Origin: Patulibacter sp. SYSU D01012
GTDB taxonomy: Bacteria; Actinomycetota; Thermoleophilia; Solirubrobacterales; Solirubrobacteraceae
DNA: 64,000 nt
Assembly (NCBI RefSeq): GCF_017916475.1
Contig: NZ_JAFMTB010000001.1
Location: forward strand, 1,574,849-1,638,848
Reading direction: 5' to 3'
Shown: positions 46,762-55,556 of the stretch, in pieces
Layout of the letters: each line of letters begins with the position of its first letter
How positions within the stretch are numbered: the stretch's first letter is position 1
Translations under genes and position numbers: made by a program
The notes under the pieces: generated by a model
Told to the model about the DNA's origin: nothing
Database searches by the model: none
Seen by the model: the letters and a program-made list of their open reading frames with translations, nothing else

Positions 46762-47667
46762 TCAGTGGTCGTGGTCCAGGCGGCGCAGCTCACGCAGCTC
46801 GGCGGCGGTCACCGGCCGGCCGCGCGGGTCGGCGAGCGCGGGGTCGTTGGCCAGGTACGCGTCCTCGCTGCGCCGCCAGACCGCGACGTAGCGGTGGAAC
46901 GGGATCACGGGGTGCAGGTGATGGACCAGGTGGTAGTTCTGGTACAGCATCAGCGGCGTCAGCAGCCGCTCCAGCCCCACGATGTTGCGCGTCGTGCGGA
47001 AGCGGTCCGTCCGCGCGGTGTCGTGCAGCCCGTGGTGGGGGAGCCAGTCGAACGACCACGCGAGCAGGAACAGCGCGATCCGTCCCGGCAACACGACGAG
47101 GACCAGCAGGTCCAGGCCGTGACCCGTGGCGACGAGCGCGGCGAAGACGGCCAGCACCAGCGTCGTCGAGACCGCGAGCTCGCGCCGCTCCGCCGCGGGC
47201 CGGGCGTGCAGCCGCGGCAGGTAGAAGCGCAGGTACTGCAGGTCGATCGTCGCCCAGCGCAGCGGCAGCAGCAGCGCCGGCCCGGACTGCGTGTAGTGGT
47301 CCGGGTCGGAGCCGTCCGTGTGGTTCGTGAACCGGTGGTGCTGCATGTGGATGAAGCGAAACATCGAGAACCCGCCGACCACGACGAAGAACGGCAGCGC
47401 CACGCGGCCGAGCCAGCGGTTGACCGCCGAGCTGGACGACGCCGCCGAGTGGCTGGCCTCGTGTGCGACGGTGAAGAAGAGGAACGCCGCGACGCCGTTG
47501 GTCAGGGTGCTCAGGGGCCACGGCCACGTGCCGGTCACGGCGAGCGCGATCCCGGCCGCGTAGAGCGCCGCCGCGCCGGCGAAGACCCCCAGGACCGGCC
47601 AGGACAGGAGCGGGATCGGCTCGTCGGGCCGGGGGATCGTGGTGATGCGGTCGGCGGTGGCGCTCAT
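46762..47667 (-). CDS. Fatty acid desaturase family membrane protein
   Basis: 301 residues with four to six membrane helices. Histidine boxes for a di-iron site are HEASHS (about 69-74), HMQHHRFTNH (about 106-115) and YHLVHHLHPVIPFHRY (about 245-260). The third box and FDWLPHHGLHD resemble the desaturase / beta-carotene hydroxylase branch. The substrate is not decidable from sequence. It follows the TetR gene with an ATGA overlap, so the regulator and enzyme form one operon. Confidence 0.87.
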   Translation of the reverse strand: MSATADRITTIPRPDEPIPLLSWPVLGVFAGAAALYAAGIALAVTGTWPWPLSTLTNGVAAFLFFTVAHEASHSAASSSSAVNRWLGRVALPFFVVVGGFSMFRFIHMQHHRFTNHTDGSDPDHYTQSGPALLLPLRWATIDLQYLRFYLPRLHARPAAERRELAVSTTLVLAVFAALVATGHGLDLLVLVVLPGRIALFLLAWSFDWLPHHGLHDTARTDRFRTTRNIVGLERLLTPLMLYQNYHLVHHLHPVIPFHRYVAVWRRSEDAYLANDPALADPRGRPVTAAELRELRRLDHDH

Positions 47668-48323
47668 GGGGCCTCGGGCGTGCTCGTGACGGGGGCGGCG
47701 CGGTCGAAGATCCGCGACAGGTGGGCGACGAGCTGGGCGCGCTCGACGACGATCTCGCCGCGGACGTGGGCGACGAGCAGCTCGATGGCGGCGCCCATCA
47801 GGGCGCGCGCGGTCAGCTCGGTGTCGAGCGGCGGCGGGGCGGCGTCGCCGAGGATCGCCCGGCCCGCGTCGCGGAACAGGTCGCTCAGGCGCCGCAGCAG
47901 CTCGCGCCGGCGCTCCTCGAACTCCGGGCCGACGCCGACCGTCTCGACCAGCAGCACCCGGGCGCGGCGCGGGTCGTCGACGAGCGCGGCGACGAACGCC
48001 CCGAACGCGTCGCGCGCCACGGCCTCGACGCCACGGTCGAGGTCGCGCAGCTCGGGCGCCAGCGCCGCGAAGGCGTCGTCGACGATCCGCTCCGCGACCG
48101 CGAGCAGCAGCGCCTCGCGGTTGGCGAACGCGGCGTAGAAGTAGCGGCGCGTCAGGCCGGCGGTGGCGCAGACGTCGGCGACCGTCCCGCCGGCGTACCC
48201 GACGGTGCCGAACACCTCGAGGCCCGCCTGCAGCAGGCGCTCGCGGCGGTCGGCGACGCGGTCGTCGGCGCTGACGCCGCGCCAGGGGCGGGAGGGCAGG
48301 CGGTCGGTGGACGGCGTCGGCAC
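47664..48323 (-). CDS. TetR-family transcriptional regulator
   Basis: 219 residues. The N-terminal HTH (about 25-72) includes RRERLLQAGLEVFGTVGYAG, VADVCATAGLTRRYFYAAF. The C-terminal ligand-binding domain is all-helical and undefined. Being first in an operon with the desaturase, it probably autoregulates and senses an acyl compound. A TAGGCT box (complement of 48331-48336) lies seven bases before the GTG start, consistent with a leaderless message. Confidence 0.9.
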   Translation of the reverse strand: MPTPSTDRLPSRPWRGVSADDRVADRRERLLQAGLEVFGTVGYAGGTVADVCATAGLTRRYFYAAFANREALLLAVAERIVDDAFAALAPELRDLDRGVEAVARDAFGAFVAALVDDPRRARVLLVETVGVGPEFEERRRELLRRLSDLFRDAGRAILGDAAPPPLDTELTARALMGAAIELLVAHVRGEIVVERAQLVAHLSRIFDRAAPVTSTPEAP

Positions 48324-48536
48324 GGGCGCGAGCCTAGAACCGGGAACACGCGCGTGTCAACTTTGGGGGGGCGGGATGGGCGGCCCGCGCTGTCGGACGG
48401 CGGAGCGGCGGGGCGGCGGCACGGGCCGGACGGCCCTGGTGCGGCGGCGCGGCGGGGGGCCGACGGCCTCGCGGGCCGGGCACCGCGCTGCCGGCGTCCC
48501 TCCGGTGAGGTGCGGTGAGCGAGGCGAGGCGAGGCG

Positions 48537-48830
48537 CGTTGGCCGTGAGCCGAGCGCGTTGGCCGTGAGCCGAGGCGGGATGGCCGTGAGGCGAGGCGCG
48601 TTGGCCGTGAGGCGAGGCGCGTTGGCCGTGAGCCGAGGCGGGATGGCCGTGAGGCGAGGCGCGATGGCCGTGAGGCGAGGCGCGTTGGCCGTGAGCCGAG
48701 GCGGGATGGCCGTGAGGCGAGGCGGGATGGCCGTGAGGCGAGGCGGGATGGCCGTGAGGCGAGGCGGGATGGCCGTAAGGCGAGGCGGGATGGCCGTAAG
48801 GCGAGGCGGGATGGCCGTAAGTCGAGGCGG
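48537..48830. repeat. 21-bp tandem repeat array, left arm (14 units)
   Basis: Fourteen in-phase copies of a 21-bp unit such as gggatggccgtgaggcgaggc, with variants gcgttggccgtgagccgaggc. The last three copies share gtaa for gtga, showing stepwise duplication. A plus-strand frame runs through it as a seven-residue repeat, but there is no ribosome site or start context, so I do not call a gene. Confidence 0.9.
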
Positions 48831-48834
48831 ATTC

Positions 48835-48887
48835 CGCTGGTGAGGCGGATACCGGTTCGCCAGCAGCCGCTTTCCGCCTCACCAGCG
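48835..48887. other. Hairpin at the turning point of the 21-bp array
   Basis: CGCTGGTGAGGCGGA (48835-48849) and its exact complement at 48873-48887 form a 15-bp stem around a 23-base loop. It lies where the repeat units switch from one strand to the other. Confidence 0.7.
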
Positions 48888-49290
48888 TTTCCCGCCTCAC
48901 CTCGGCCGCAACCCGCCTCACCCCGGCCGCGTCCCGCCTCACCACGGCCGCGTCCCGCCTCACCACGGCCGCACCCGCCTCGCCCGGCCCGTTCCCTCCT
49001 CACCTTCGCCGCGTCCCGCCGCACCTCGGCCGCGTCCCGCCTCACCCGGCCCCTTCCCTCCTCACCTTGGCCGCGTCCCGCCGCACCTCGGCCGCACCCG
49101 CCGCGCGAGGGCCGCGTCCCGCCTCACCACGGCCGCAACCCGCCGCACCTCGGCCGCTCCCGCCGCGCGAGGGCCGCGTCCCGCCTCACCCTGACCGCAA
49201 CCCGCCGCACCTCGGCCGCACCCGCCGCGCGAGGGCCGCAACCCGCCGCACCTCGGCCGTCTCCCGCCGCACCTCGGCGGCAGCGCGCGT
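48874..49290. repeat. 21-bp tandem repeat array, right arm, opposite orientation
   Basis: About 19 units like gcgtcccgcctcaccacggcc, whose reverse complement (ggccgtggtgaggcgggacgc) resembles the left-arm unit. Within 49080-49250 a three-unit block of about 62 bp is itself repeated three times. The 1156 bases between the TetR and helicase genes therefore hold no supported gene. Confidence 0.85.
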
Positions 49291-49479
49291 CGGGCCTCGC
49301 CTCGGCTCGACCGCAGCCGAACTCGGCTCGGCCGCCTCAACGCGAGAGCCGTCGGGACGCGTGCCGCACGCACCGCGTCCGTCCCCGCCTTCGCGGGACG
49401 CCTCCGGCCCTCACGCACGGCCCCAGGTCGCGGCCCCAGGGGGCGGCCCCAGTGCCGGCCCGCGACGCGGGCCCGCCTC

Positions 49480-52053
49480 CTACAGCGCCCCGGTCCCGAA
49501 GGACCGGGTGCGGATGACCGGCTCGCCGGCCTCGTCGGAGGCGTCCAGGTCCACCTCGGCGACGAGCTGGAAGTCGCGGTTGTCGTCCGGGTCGTCGACG
49601 ATCTGCCGGACGAGCCAGCGGCGCGCGCCCTCCGGGGCGTCCGGGCCGCCCGTCCGGTCGATCAGCAGCAGCTCGGGCGAGCGCGCGGCGGGGCCGGCGC
49701 CCAGCTCGTCGTACTCCGCCCAGTACGCGTCGAGGGCCTCGCGCCAGGCGGGCTCGCGCATCAGGATCCGGCCGGGCGGCTCGGTCAGGGCGGCCGCGGC
49801 AGCCTCGAGCTTCGCGAGCTCGTCGGCGCGGTCCCGGGCGGCCAGGCGCACGCGCAGGAACATCGCGTTGCGGACCATGACGGCGAAGGCGCGCTCGTTG
49901 CTCGTGATCGCGCGCGCCGGCGGGGGCGGGGCGCCCTGCTCCTCGCGGGCGGCGGCGTCCGACTCCGGGTTCGTCAGCGCCTCCCACTCGTCGAGCAGGC
50001 TCGAGTCCGTCTGGCGCACCGTCTCGCCGAGCCACTCGATGATCTCGTCGAGCTGCTCGGTGCGGACCTCCTGCGGCACGGTCTGCCGGAGGGCGCGATA
50101 CGCGTCGCTCAGGTACCGCAGGACCAGGCCCTCGGAGCGCGACAGGCCGTAGTACGCGATGAACTCGGTGAACGTGCGCCCCCACTCGTACATGTCGCGC
50201 ACGATCGACTTGGGGGAGAGGTCGGACTCGCGCACCCACGGGTGGGTCTCGCGGTACGTGCGCAGCGCGTCGGTGAGCGGCTCGGCGAGCGGCTTGGGGT
50301 AGGTGACGTCCTCGAGCAGCTCCATCCGCTCCTCGTACTCGATGCCCTCGGCCTTCATCGCCGCGACGGCCTCGGCCCGCGCCTTGTTCGCCTGCGCCAT
50401 GAGCGCCGGGAACGGGTCGGAGAGGATCGCCTCGACGACGGAGAGGACGTCGAGCGCGTACGTCTCGGCTTCGGGGTTCAGCAGGTCGAACGCCACGAGG
50501 GCGAAGGACGCGAGCGGCTGGTTGAGGGCGAAGTTCTCCTGCAGGTCGACGGCCAGGCGGAGCGTGCGGCCGTCCTCGTCCGGCTCGTCCAGGCGCTCGA
50601 GCACGCCGGCCTCGAGCAGCTCGTCCGTCAGCTCCTGCGCCTGGGCGGCGAGGCGGCGCCGGCCCGCCTCGTCCTCGTGGTTGTCCTCCATGAGCGCTCG
50701 GAGCGTCTCGACCGGGTCGCCCTTCTGCCCGACGACGTTGAGGATCATCGCGTGGCTCACGCGCATGCGGGAGACGAGCGCCTCGGGCTCGGCGTTCTTC
50801 AGCCGCTCGAACGTCTCCTCGGTCCACGAGACCGCGCCCTCGGGCGGCTTCTTCGTCTGGACCTTGCGGCGCTTCTTCGGGTCGTTGCCGGCCTTCGCCA
50901 GCGCCTTGCGCCGCTCGATCACGTGCTCGGGCGCCTGGACGACGACGTAGCCCGCGGTGTCGAACCCGGCGCGGCCCGCGCGGCCCGCGATCTGGTGGAA
51001 CTCGCGCGCCTTCAGGAGCCGGTGGCGGCTGCCGTCGTACTTCGCCAGGGCGGTGAAGACGACGGTGCGGATCGGGACGTTGATCCCGACGCCGAGCGTG
51101 TCGGTGCCGCAGATGACCTTCAGCAGCCCCGTCTGCGCGAGCTGCTCGACGAGCCGCCGGTAGCGCGGCAGCATCCCGGCGTGGTGGACGCCGATCCCCG
51201 CGCGCACGAGCTTGGACAGCGTGCGGCCGAACCCGGCGGTGAAGCGGAAGCCGCCGATCTTCTCGGCGATCAGGTCGCGCTCCTGCCGCGTGACGAGCTT
51301 GGCCGAGAGCAGCGACTGCGCGCGCTCCATCGCCGACGCCTGCGTGAAGTGCACCAGGTAGATCGGGGAGCGGTCCAGGTGCGTGAGCTCCTCGAGCAGG
51401 TCGTGCAGCGGCTCCTCGGACCACGAGTAGTTCAGGGGGACCGGCCGCTCGGCGTCGTCGACGAGGACCGTCTCGCGGCCCGTGCGGCGGGTCATGTCGG
51501 CCGAGATCCGCGAGACGTCGCCGAGCGTGGCCGACATGAGCAGGAACTGCGCCTGCGGCAGCTGCAGGATCGGCACCTGCCACGCCCAGCCGCGCTGCCC
51601 GTCGGCGTAGAAGTGGAACTCGTCCATCACCACCTGGCCGACGTCGGCGCGCGGGCCCTCGCGCAACGCGATGTTCGCCAGCACCTCGGCGGTGCAGCAG
51701 ATGATCGGCGCGTCCGCGTTGACCGCCGCGTCGCCGGTCAGCATCCCGACGTTCTCGGCGCCGAAGACCTCGCACAGCGCGAAGAACTTCTCGGACACGA
51801 GCGCCTTGATCGGCGCGGTGTAGAACGTGACGCGGTCGTCCGCCAGGGCCGCGAAGTGCGCCGCGATCGCCACCATCGACTTGCCCGACCCCGTCGGCGT
51901 GGCGAGCACGACGTTGTTGCCGGAGAACAGCTCGATCGCCGCCTCCTCCTGGTGCGGGTACAGCTCGAGGCCCTGCTCCTGAGTCCACTCCACGAACGCC
52001 TCGTACAGGGCGTCCGGCGTGGGGTCGGCGGGACGGGCGGCGGTGAGGGACAT
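49480..52053 (-). CDS. Superfamily II helicase with DUF3516, HelY/Ski2-like
   Basis: 857 residues. Helicase motifs: I ATPTGSGKS, II VVMDEFHFY (DEFH box), III LLMSATLGD, and VI QIAGRAGRAGF. A large C-terminal region (about 440-850, YRETHPWVRESDLSPKSIVR and following) matches the DUF3516 part of this actinobacterial family. Relatives unwind RNA or DNA in processing or repair; the specific role is unknown. The ATG is 84 bases from the neighbouring lipoprotein gene; TACCGT lies 11 bases upstream of it. Confidence 0.92.
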   Translation of the reverse strand: MSLTAARPADPTPDALYEAFVEWTQEQGLELYPHQEEAAIELFSGNNVVLATPTGSGKSMVAIAAHFAALADDRVTFYTAPIKALVSEKFFALCEVFGAENVGMLTGDAAVNADAPIICCTAEVLANIALREGPRADVGQVVMDEFHFYADGQRGWAWQVPILQLPQAQFLLMSATLGDVSRISADMTRRTGRETVLVDDAERPVPLNYSWSEEPLHDLLEELTHLDRSPIYLVHFTQASAMERAQSLLSAKLVTRQERDLIAEKIGGFRFTAGFGRTLSKLVRAGIGVHHAGMLPRYRRLVEQLAQTGLLKVICGTDTLGVGINVPIRTVVFTALAKYDGSRHRLLKAREFHQIAGRAGRAGFDTAGYVVVQAPEHVIERRKALAKAGNDPKKRRKVQTKKPPEGAVSWTEETFERLKNAEPEALVSRMRVSHAMILNVVGQKGDPVETLRALMEDNHEDEAGRRRLAAQAQELTDELLEAGVLERLDEPDEDGRTLRLAVDLQENFALNQPLASFALVAFDLLNPEAETYALDVLSVVEAILSDPFPALMAQANKARAEAVAAMKAEGIEYEERMELLEDVTYPKPLAEPLTDALRTYRETHPWVRESDLSPKSIVRDMYEWGRTFTEFIAYYGLSRSEGLVLRYLSDAYRALRQTVPQEVRTEQLDEIIEWLGETVRQTDSSLLDEWEALTNPESDAAAREEQGAPPPPARAITSNERAFAVMVRNAMFLRVRLAARDRADELAKLEAAAAALTEPPGRILMREPAWREALDAYWAEYDELGAGPAARSPELLLIDRTGGPDAPEGARRWLVRQIVDDPDDNRDFQLVAEVDLDASDEAGEPVIRTRSFGTGAL

Positions 52054-52137
52054 GGGGGAGAGGGACGGTATCGGGCCGGTCCCCGCCGGCCCGTGCGGGT
52101 GCCGGCCGGAGGGGACGGCACCACCCGCGCGCGACCC

Positions 52138-53136
52138 TCAGCGCGTGCGCGTCGACGCCGCCATCTGCTTCAGGACCCCGTCGATGCCGTAGGGGATGCT
52201 CAGCACCGTGTTGAACGCGACCGCCGCACCGTACTGGGGGGCGTCGTAGTACGGCAGCTCGACGACGCGGCCCTCCTTGGCCACGTCGAGCCGCCGGAAG
52301 AGGGGCTTGGAGAGCAGCTTCCCCCGGGTGTTCCTGTCGGCGAGGACGAAGAGGTGGTCCACGTCGAGGAGGTCGAGCCGCTCGTCGCTGATCTCCGTCC
52401 CGAACTCGCCCTTCACGGCGCGCTCGATCGGCGCCGACGGGGCGAAGCCGAGCTCCTCGAGGAACTGGCCGCGGGGGTCGGTGGAGCCGAAGACGAACGT
52501 GTTCGTGCCGCTCGGGTCGACCATCGCGGCGGTCTTGCCACGGAACTCGGGGTGCTCCTTCCGGACCTGCGCGAAGCGGGCGTCCACCTTCGCGATCAGG
52601 GCCTCGGCCTGCTGCGTGCGTCCGACCGCCCTGGCGATCTCGCGGGTCTCCTCGCGCCACGGCATCGTGTACGGCTTGTGCTTCGCGCTCTGCGCGACCG
52701 TCGGGGCGATCTTCGTCAGCTTGTCGTAGTCGCCCTTCTTCAGGTCCTGGTACACGCCGAGGATCAGGTCGGGACGCGCCGCGGCGACGCGCTCGAAGTC
52801 GATGTCGAAGCCGCCGGTGCTGACGACCTTCGGCGGAGCGCCGCCCCAGTCCTCCCACGGCCACTTCGCGAACGTGCCCTGCCCGAACCAGTCCATGGCG
52901 CCAACGGCCTTGATGCCGAGGGCGAGCAGCGTGTCCTGGTCGCGGAGGCCGACGGCGACGACCCGGCGAGGCTCCTGCTCGATGGTGGTCGAGCCCCGCG
53001 CATGGGTGACGGTGACCGGGAAGGCGCCCGCCGCCGCGCCGGCGGAGGACGTCGTCGTCCCGTCGTCGCGGTCACCGCCGCAGCCGGCGAGGAGCAGGCC
53101 GACGAGGACCAGGAGAAGGACGCGTGGAAGGCGCAT
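52138..53136 (-). CDS. Fe(III)-siderophore binding lipoprotein (FepB/FecB family)
   Basis: 332 residues. The lipobox is GLLLAGC (Cys 19) after a short hydrophobic signal. The periplasmic-binding TroA-type fold carries RRVVAVGLRDQDTLLALGI, RPDLILGVYQDL and VDHLFVLADRNT. It would capture ferric siderophore outside the membrane for an ABC importer. No permease or ATPase gene is adjacent, so it must work with a system encoded elsewhere. A palindrome overlapping its probable -10 suggests metal-dependent control. Confidence 0.9.
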   Translation of the reverse strand: MRLPRVLLLVLVGLLLAGCGGDRDDGTTTSSAGAAAGAFPVTVTHARGSTTIEQEPRRVVAVGLRDQDTLLALGIKAVGAMDWFGQGTFAKWPWEDWGGAPPKVVSTGGFDIDFERVAAARPDLILGVYQDLKKGDYDKLTKIAPTVAQSAKHKPYTMPWREETREIARAVGRTQQAEALIAKVDARFAQVRKEHPEFRGKTAAMVDPSGTNTFVFGSTDPRGQFLEELGFAPSAPIERAVKGEFGTEISDERLDLLDVDHLFVLADRNTRGKLLSKPLFRRLDVAKEGRVVELPYYDAPQYGAAVAFNTVLSIPYGIDGVLKQMAASTRTR

Positions 53137-53139
53137 ACG

Positions 53140-53151
53140 TAGGGCACCCTA
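53140..53151. promoter_or_regulatory. Palindrome overlapping the promoter of the siderophore-binding gene
   Basis: TAGGGCACCCTA: arms TAGGG/CCCTA around CA. On the minus strand it reads TTAGGGTGCCCTA, so TAGGGT can serve as the -10 box, nine bases before the ATG. It partly resembles DtxR/IdeR iron boxes (TTAGGTTAGGCTAACCTAA), but is shorter. Confidence 0.4.
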
Positions 53152-53281
53152 ACGGCAGCGGTGTCGTGGCGCGCTGCCGCTCGGCTCGCGCCGGGGCGCC
53201 GTCGGGGCGCGGCCCGCGCCCCACGACGTTCGCCGAGACCGCTGGCCCGGGCGGCGGCGGGCCGTCATCATCCCCCGGCCG

Positions 53282-54121
53282 ATGCACGACGCTCCCCCCG
53301 CTCCTGGCCTGACCCGCCGCCGCCTGCTCGCCGCCGGGGGCGCAGGCGTGGCCGTCCTGCTCGCCCCGGGCGCGGCGCAGGCCGCGCCGCTGAGCGCCGA
53401 GCTCCGCCGCACGACCTGGGCCGGCCTGGCCGACGGCCGCGTGACGGCCACGGTCGCCGGGCGCTCCGTCGGCCTGGAGCTCGTCGAGGTCGCCGACCTG
53501 CCGATCGCCGCCGCCGTCCCCGCGCTGCGGGGCCACGACGGCGCGTTCGCCCTGCGCTTCGCCGGTCCCCCGGGGCTGCCCAGCGGCACGCACGGGCTGC
53601 ACCACCCCGAGCTCGGCGCGTTCGCGCTGTTCGTCTCGCCCGTCGGCGCCGCGGGCGCCGCCCCCCGCTACGAGGCCGTCGTCGACCGCACGGTGCGGAT
53701 CGCCGGCGTCAACGAGGAGGGCGTGCCGGCGGCTGTCGTGCCTCCCGCCCGGGCCGCCGCGCCCGCCGCGACGGCGCCCGCCCCCCTCGTCACGGCGTCC
53801 GGCGCAGCCGTCCCGGTCGCCGCTCCCCGTCGTCGCCCGCGCCTGCGCACGGTCGCGGTGCGCCGGGGTGGGGGACGGCGCGGCGCCGACGTCGACCTGG
53901 TCCTGACGGGCACGACCCCCGGCACCGTCGTCCGCGCCGTGCTGCTGCGGCGCGGCCACGCGGTCGCGCGGGCGGCGGCGCCGGTGCGGCACGGCGACGC
54001 GGTCCGGCTGCGGCTGCGGGCCGGCCGGGCCCTGGGCCGCGGGCGCTACGAGCTCGCGCTCGTCGTCGTCGACCGCGAGGGCCGCATCACGCGATTCCGC
54101 CGACAGGAGCGACTGGCATGA
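53282..54121 (+). CDS. Tat-exported protein with DUF6916-like domain
   Basis: 279 residues. A twin-arginine signal TRRRLLAAGGAGVAVLLAPG (about 11-30) precedes AQAAP. Residues about 38-140 align by eye with the whole of the next gene's product: FALRFAGPPGLPSGTHGLHH and FALFVSPVG...RYEAVVD. A Pro/Ala linker is followed by an Arg-rich beta domain (RLRTVAVRRGGG..). It is co-transcribed with the next gene (ATGA overlap). The DUF6916 label is from memory of the family pattern; the function is unknown. Confidence 0.75.
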   Translation: MHDAPPAPGLTRRRLLAAGGAGVAVLLAPGAAQAAPLSAELRRTTWAGLADGRVTATVAGRSVGLELVEVADLPIAAAVPALRGHDGAFALRFAGPPGLPSGTHGLHHPELGAFALFVSPVGAAGAAPRYEAVVDRTVRIAGVNEEGVPAAVVPPARAAAPAATAPAPLVTASGAAVPVAAPRRRPRLRTVAVRRGGGRRGADVDLVLTGTTPGTVVRAVLLRRGHAVARAAAPVRHGDAVRLRLRAGRALGRGRYELALVVVDREGRITRFRRQERLA

Positions 54122-54429
54122 GAGACCTGGCGACGTTGACGGTGGAGGACTTCGCGCCCACCGTCGGCGACCTCTACCGGGTGACCGCCGGCCCCGAGGG
54201 CCGGTACGCGGAGGCGCTCGAGGTGCGGCTGGCCGCCGCAGAAGGCCGCGGCACCGCGCCGGCGCCGCTGCGCGATCCGTTCGCGCTGCTGTTCGAGGGG
54301 CCGCCCGCGACGGTCCTCGCGCAGGGCACCTACCTGCTCGCCCACGCGACCCTCGGGGAGCTGACGATCTTCCTCGTCCCCGTCGGACGCACCGACGAGG
54401 CGACGCGGTACGAGGCGATCTTCGCCTGA
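54118..54429 (+). CDS. DUF6916-like small protein
   Basis: 103 residues consisting of one DUF6916-like domain: TLTVEDFAPTVGDLYRV, then PFALLFEGPP, GTYLLAHATLGELTIFLVPV and RYEAIFA. It has no signal peptide, unlike its Tat-exported relative just upstream, with which it shares a four-base overlap and a GACAGGAG ribosome site. It converges with three tail-collar genes. I recall similar proteins occurring beside tail-collar genes in other genomes, but cannot verify that here. Confidence 0.75.
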   Translation: MRDLATLTVEDFAPTVGDLYRVTAGPEGRYAEALEVRLAAAEGRGTAPAPLRDPFALLFEGPPATVLAQGTYLLAHATLGELTIFLVPVGRTDEATRYEAIFA

Positions 54430-54463
54430 CCGCACCCGCGCCGGCCCGGTCCGCCCGCGCCCG

Positions 54464-54991
54464 TCAGGGGCGCGGCGGGAAGACGCCCTGCAGCGCGATG
54501 CAGAAGTTCAGCGTCAGGTACGGCGACAGGTTGTTGTGCGGCAGCGAGCCGCCGCTGATCGCCAGCGCCTGCGGCGCCATGGTCACGAGCGGCGTGGCGG
54601 CGGCCGGGGCGTAGGGCGTGCCCGGGGCGCCGCGCGCCAGCACCCGGTCGGGGGTGGGGCTCTGCAGCTCGGCGTCGTCGTCCGAGGCCCGCACCGTGTG
54701 GGTGTGCACGGGGATCTCGGACTCCAGCAGCGTCACGGCCTGCTCGCCGGCCTGCTCGCCGAGGTCCCGCAGCGACAGGCCCGGGCCCTGGCCCGCGTGC
54801 ATCGCGGCCTGGCCCTGCAGGTTCGGCAGGGCGAAGGTCGACTTGCCGTTGCCGCCGTACGTGGTGCCCAGCAGCGAGAAGAGGGCGGTGTTCTGCGAGA
54901 TCGGCAGGAGCTGCCCGGCGCACACCGCCCACCCCTTCGGGGCGAAGTTGAACGGGAAGACGCGGATCTCGGCGACGAAGGGATCGGCCAT
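54464..54991 (-). CDS. Phage-tail-collar domain protein (MdpB-like), third of three
   Basis: 175 residues. The N-terminal collar domain (about 6-75) reads GWAVCAGQLLPISQNTALFS, LLGTTYGGNGKSTFALPNLQ. The C-terminal half ends SLPHNNLSPYLTLNFCIALQ, the typical terminus of this family. Related proteins (microcystin-dependent protein MdpB and similar) are non-phage proteins of uncertain role with a tail-fibre fold. It shares the family body with its two upstream neighbours but differs in the middle. Confidence 0.88.
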   Translation of the reverse strand: MADPFVAEIRVFPFNFAPKGWAVCAGQLLPISQNTALFSLLGTTYGGNGKSTFALPNLQGQAAMHAGQGPGLSLRDLGEQAGEQAVTLLESEIPVHTHTVRASDDDAELQSPTPDRVLARGAPGTPYAPAAATPLVTMAPQALAISGGSLPHNNLSPYLTLNFCIALQGVFPPRP

Positions 54992-55033
54992 GGCGGACGG
55001 GAGGACGCGGTCCTCAGCGATCGACGGGGGCGC

Positions 55034-55555
55034 TCATGTCTGGGAGGGGAAGATGCCGTAGAGCGAGATGATGTAGCTCAGCGTCAGCGTCGGCATGACG
55101 TTGTCGTGCGGCTGCGATCCGCCGACGGGTCCGGCGGTCGCGGGCGGCAGGTCCGTCGTGGTGCCGTCGCGCAGGTACATCGTCACGTCCGGCGAGGCGC
55201 CGAGGACCGCGTTCTGCGGCGAGATCGCCACTCCCGGGCCCGTCGACGCGGTGAGCGCGTGGCTGTGCGACGGCAGCTGCGGCACCGTGAGCGTCACGTC
55301 CTCGACGCCCGCGGCCTCGCCGATCACGTAGCTCTGCAGCCCCGGCCCCTGACCCATGTGGAGCGGCACGCGCCCGCGCAGGTCCGGCAGCCCGAAGGTC
55401 TCCTGTCCGTCCCCGCCGTAGGTCGTGCCGATGAGCTGGAAGAGGACCTCGTTGTCGGCGATCTGCATGAGCTGGCCGTCGCAGAACGCCCAGCTGGCGG
55501 GGGCGAAGTTGCCGGCGAAGAGCCGGATCTCTCCGACGTAGGGCTGCGCGCACAT
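55034..55555 (-). CDS. Phage-tail-collar domain protein (MdpB-like), second of three
   Basis: 173 residues. SWAFCDGQLMQIADNEVLFQ, LIGTTYGGDGQETFGLPDLR marks the collar domain; the C-terminus is QPHDNVMPTLTLSYIISLYG. The middle carries VPQLPSHSHALTASTG, the metal/His-rich segment seen in tail-collar tips. It starts one base after the first gene's stop and ends 42 bases before the third, so the three form an operon. Confidence 0.88.
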   Translation of the reverse strand: MCAQPYVGEIRLFAGNFAPASWAFCDGQLMQIADNEVLFQLIGTTYGGDGQETFGLPDLRGRVPLHMGQGPGLQSYVIGEAAGVEDVTLTVPQLPSHSHALTASTGPGVAISPQNAVLGASPDVTMYLRDGTTTDLPPATAGPVGGSQPHDNVMPTLTLSYIISLYGIFPSQT

Positions 55556-55556
55556 G

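Noticed and set aside
48501-48843. Open frame through the 21-bp repeats as a gene for a heptapeptide-repeat protein
   Set aside because: The period is a multiple of three, so the frame stays open automatically. There is no ribosome site, and both strands are equally open.
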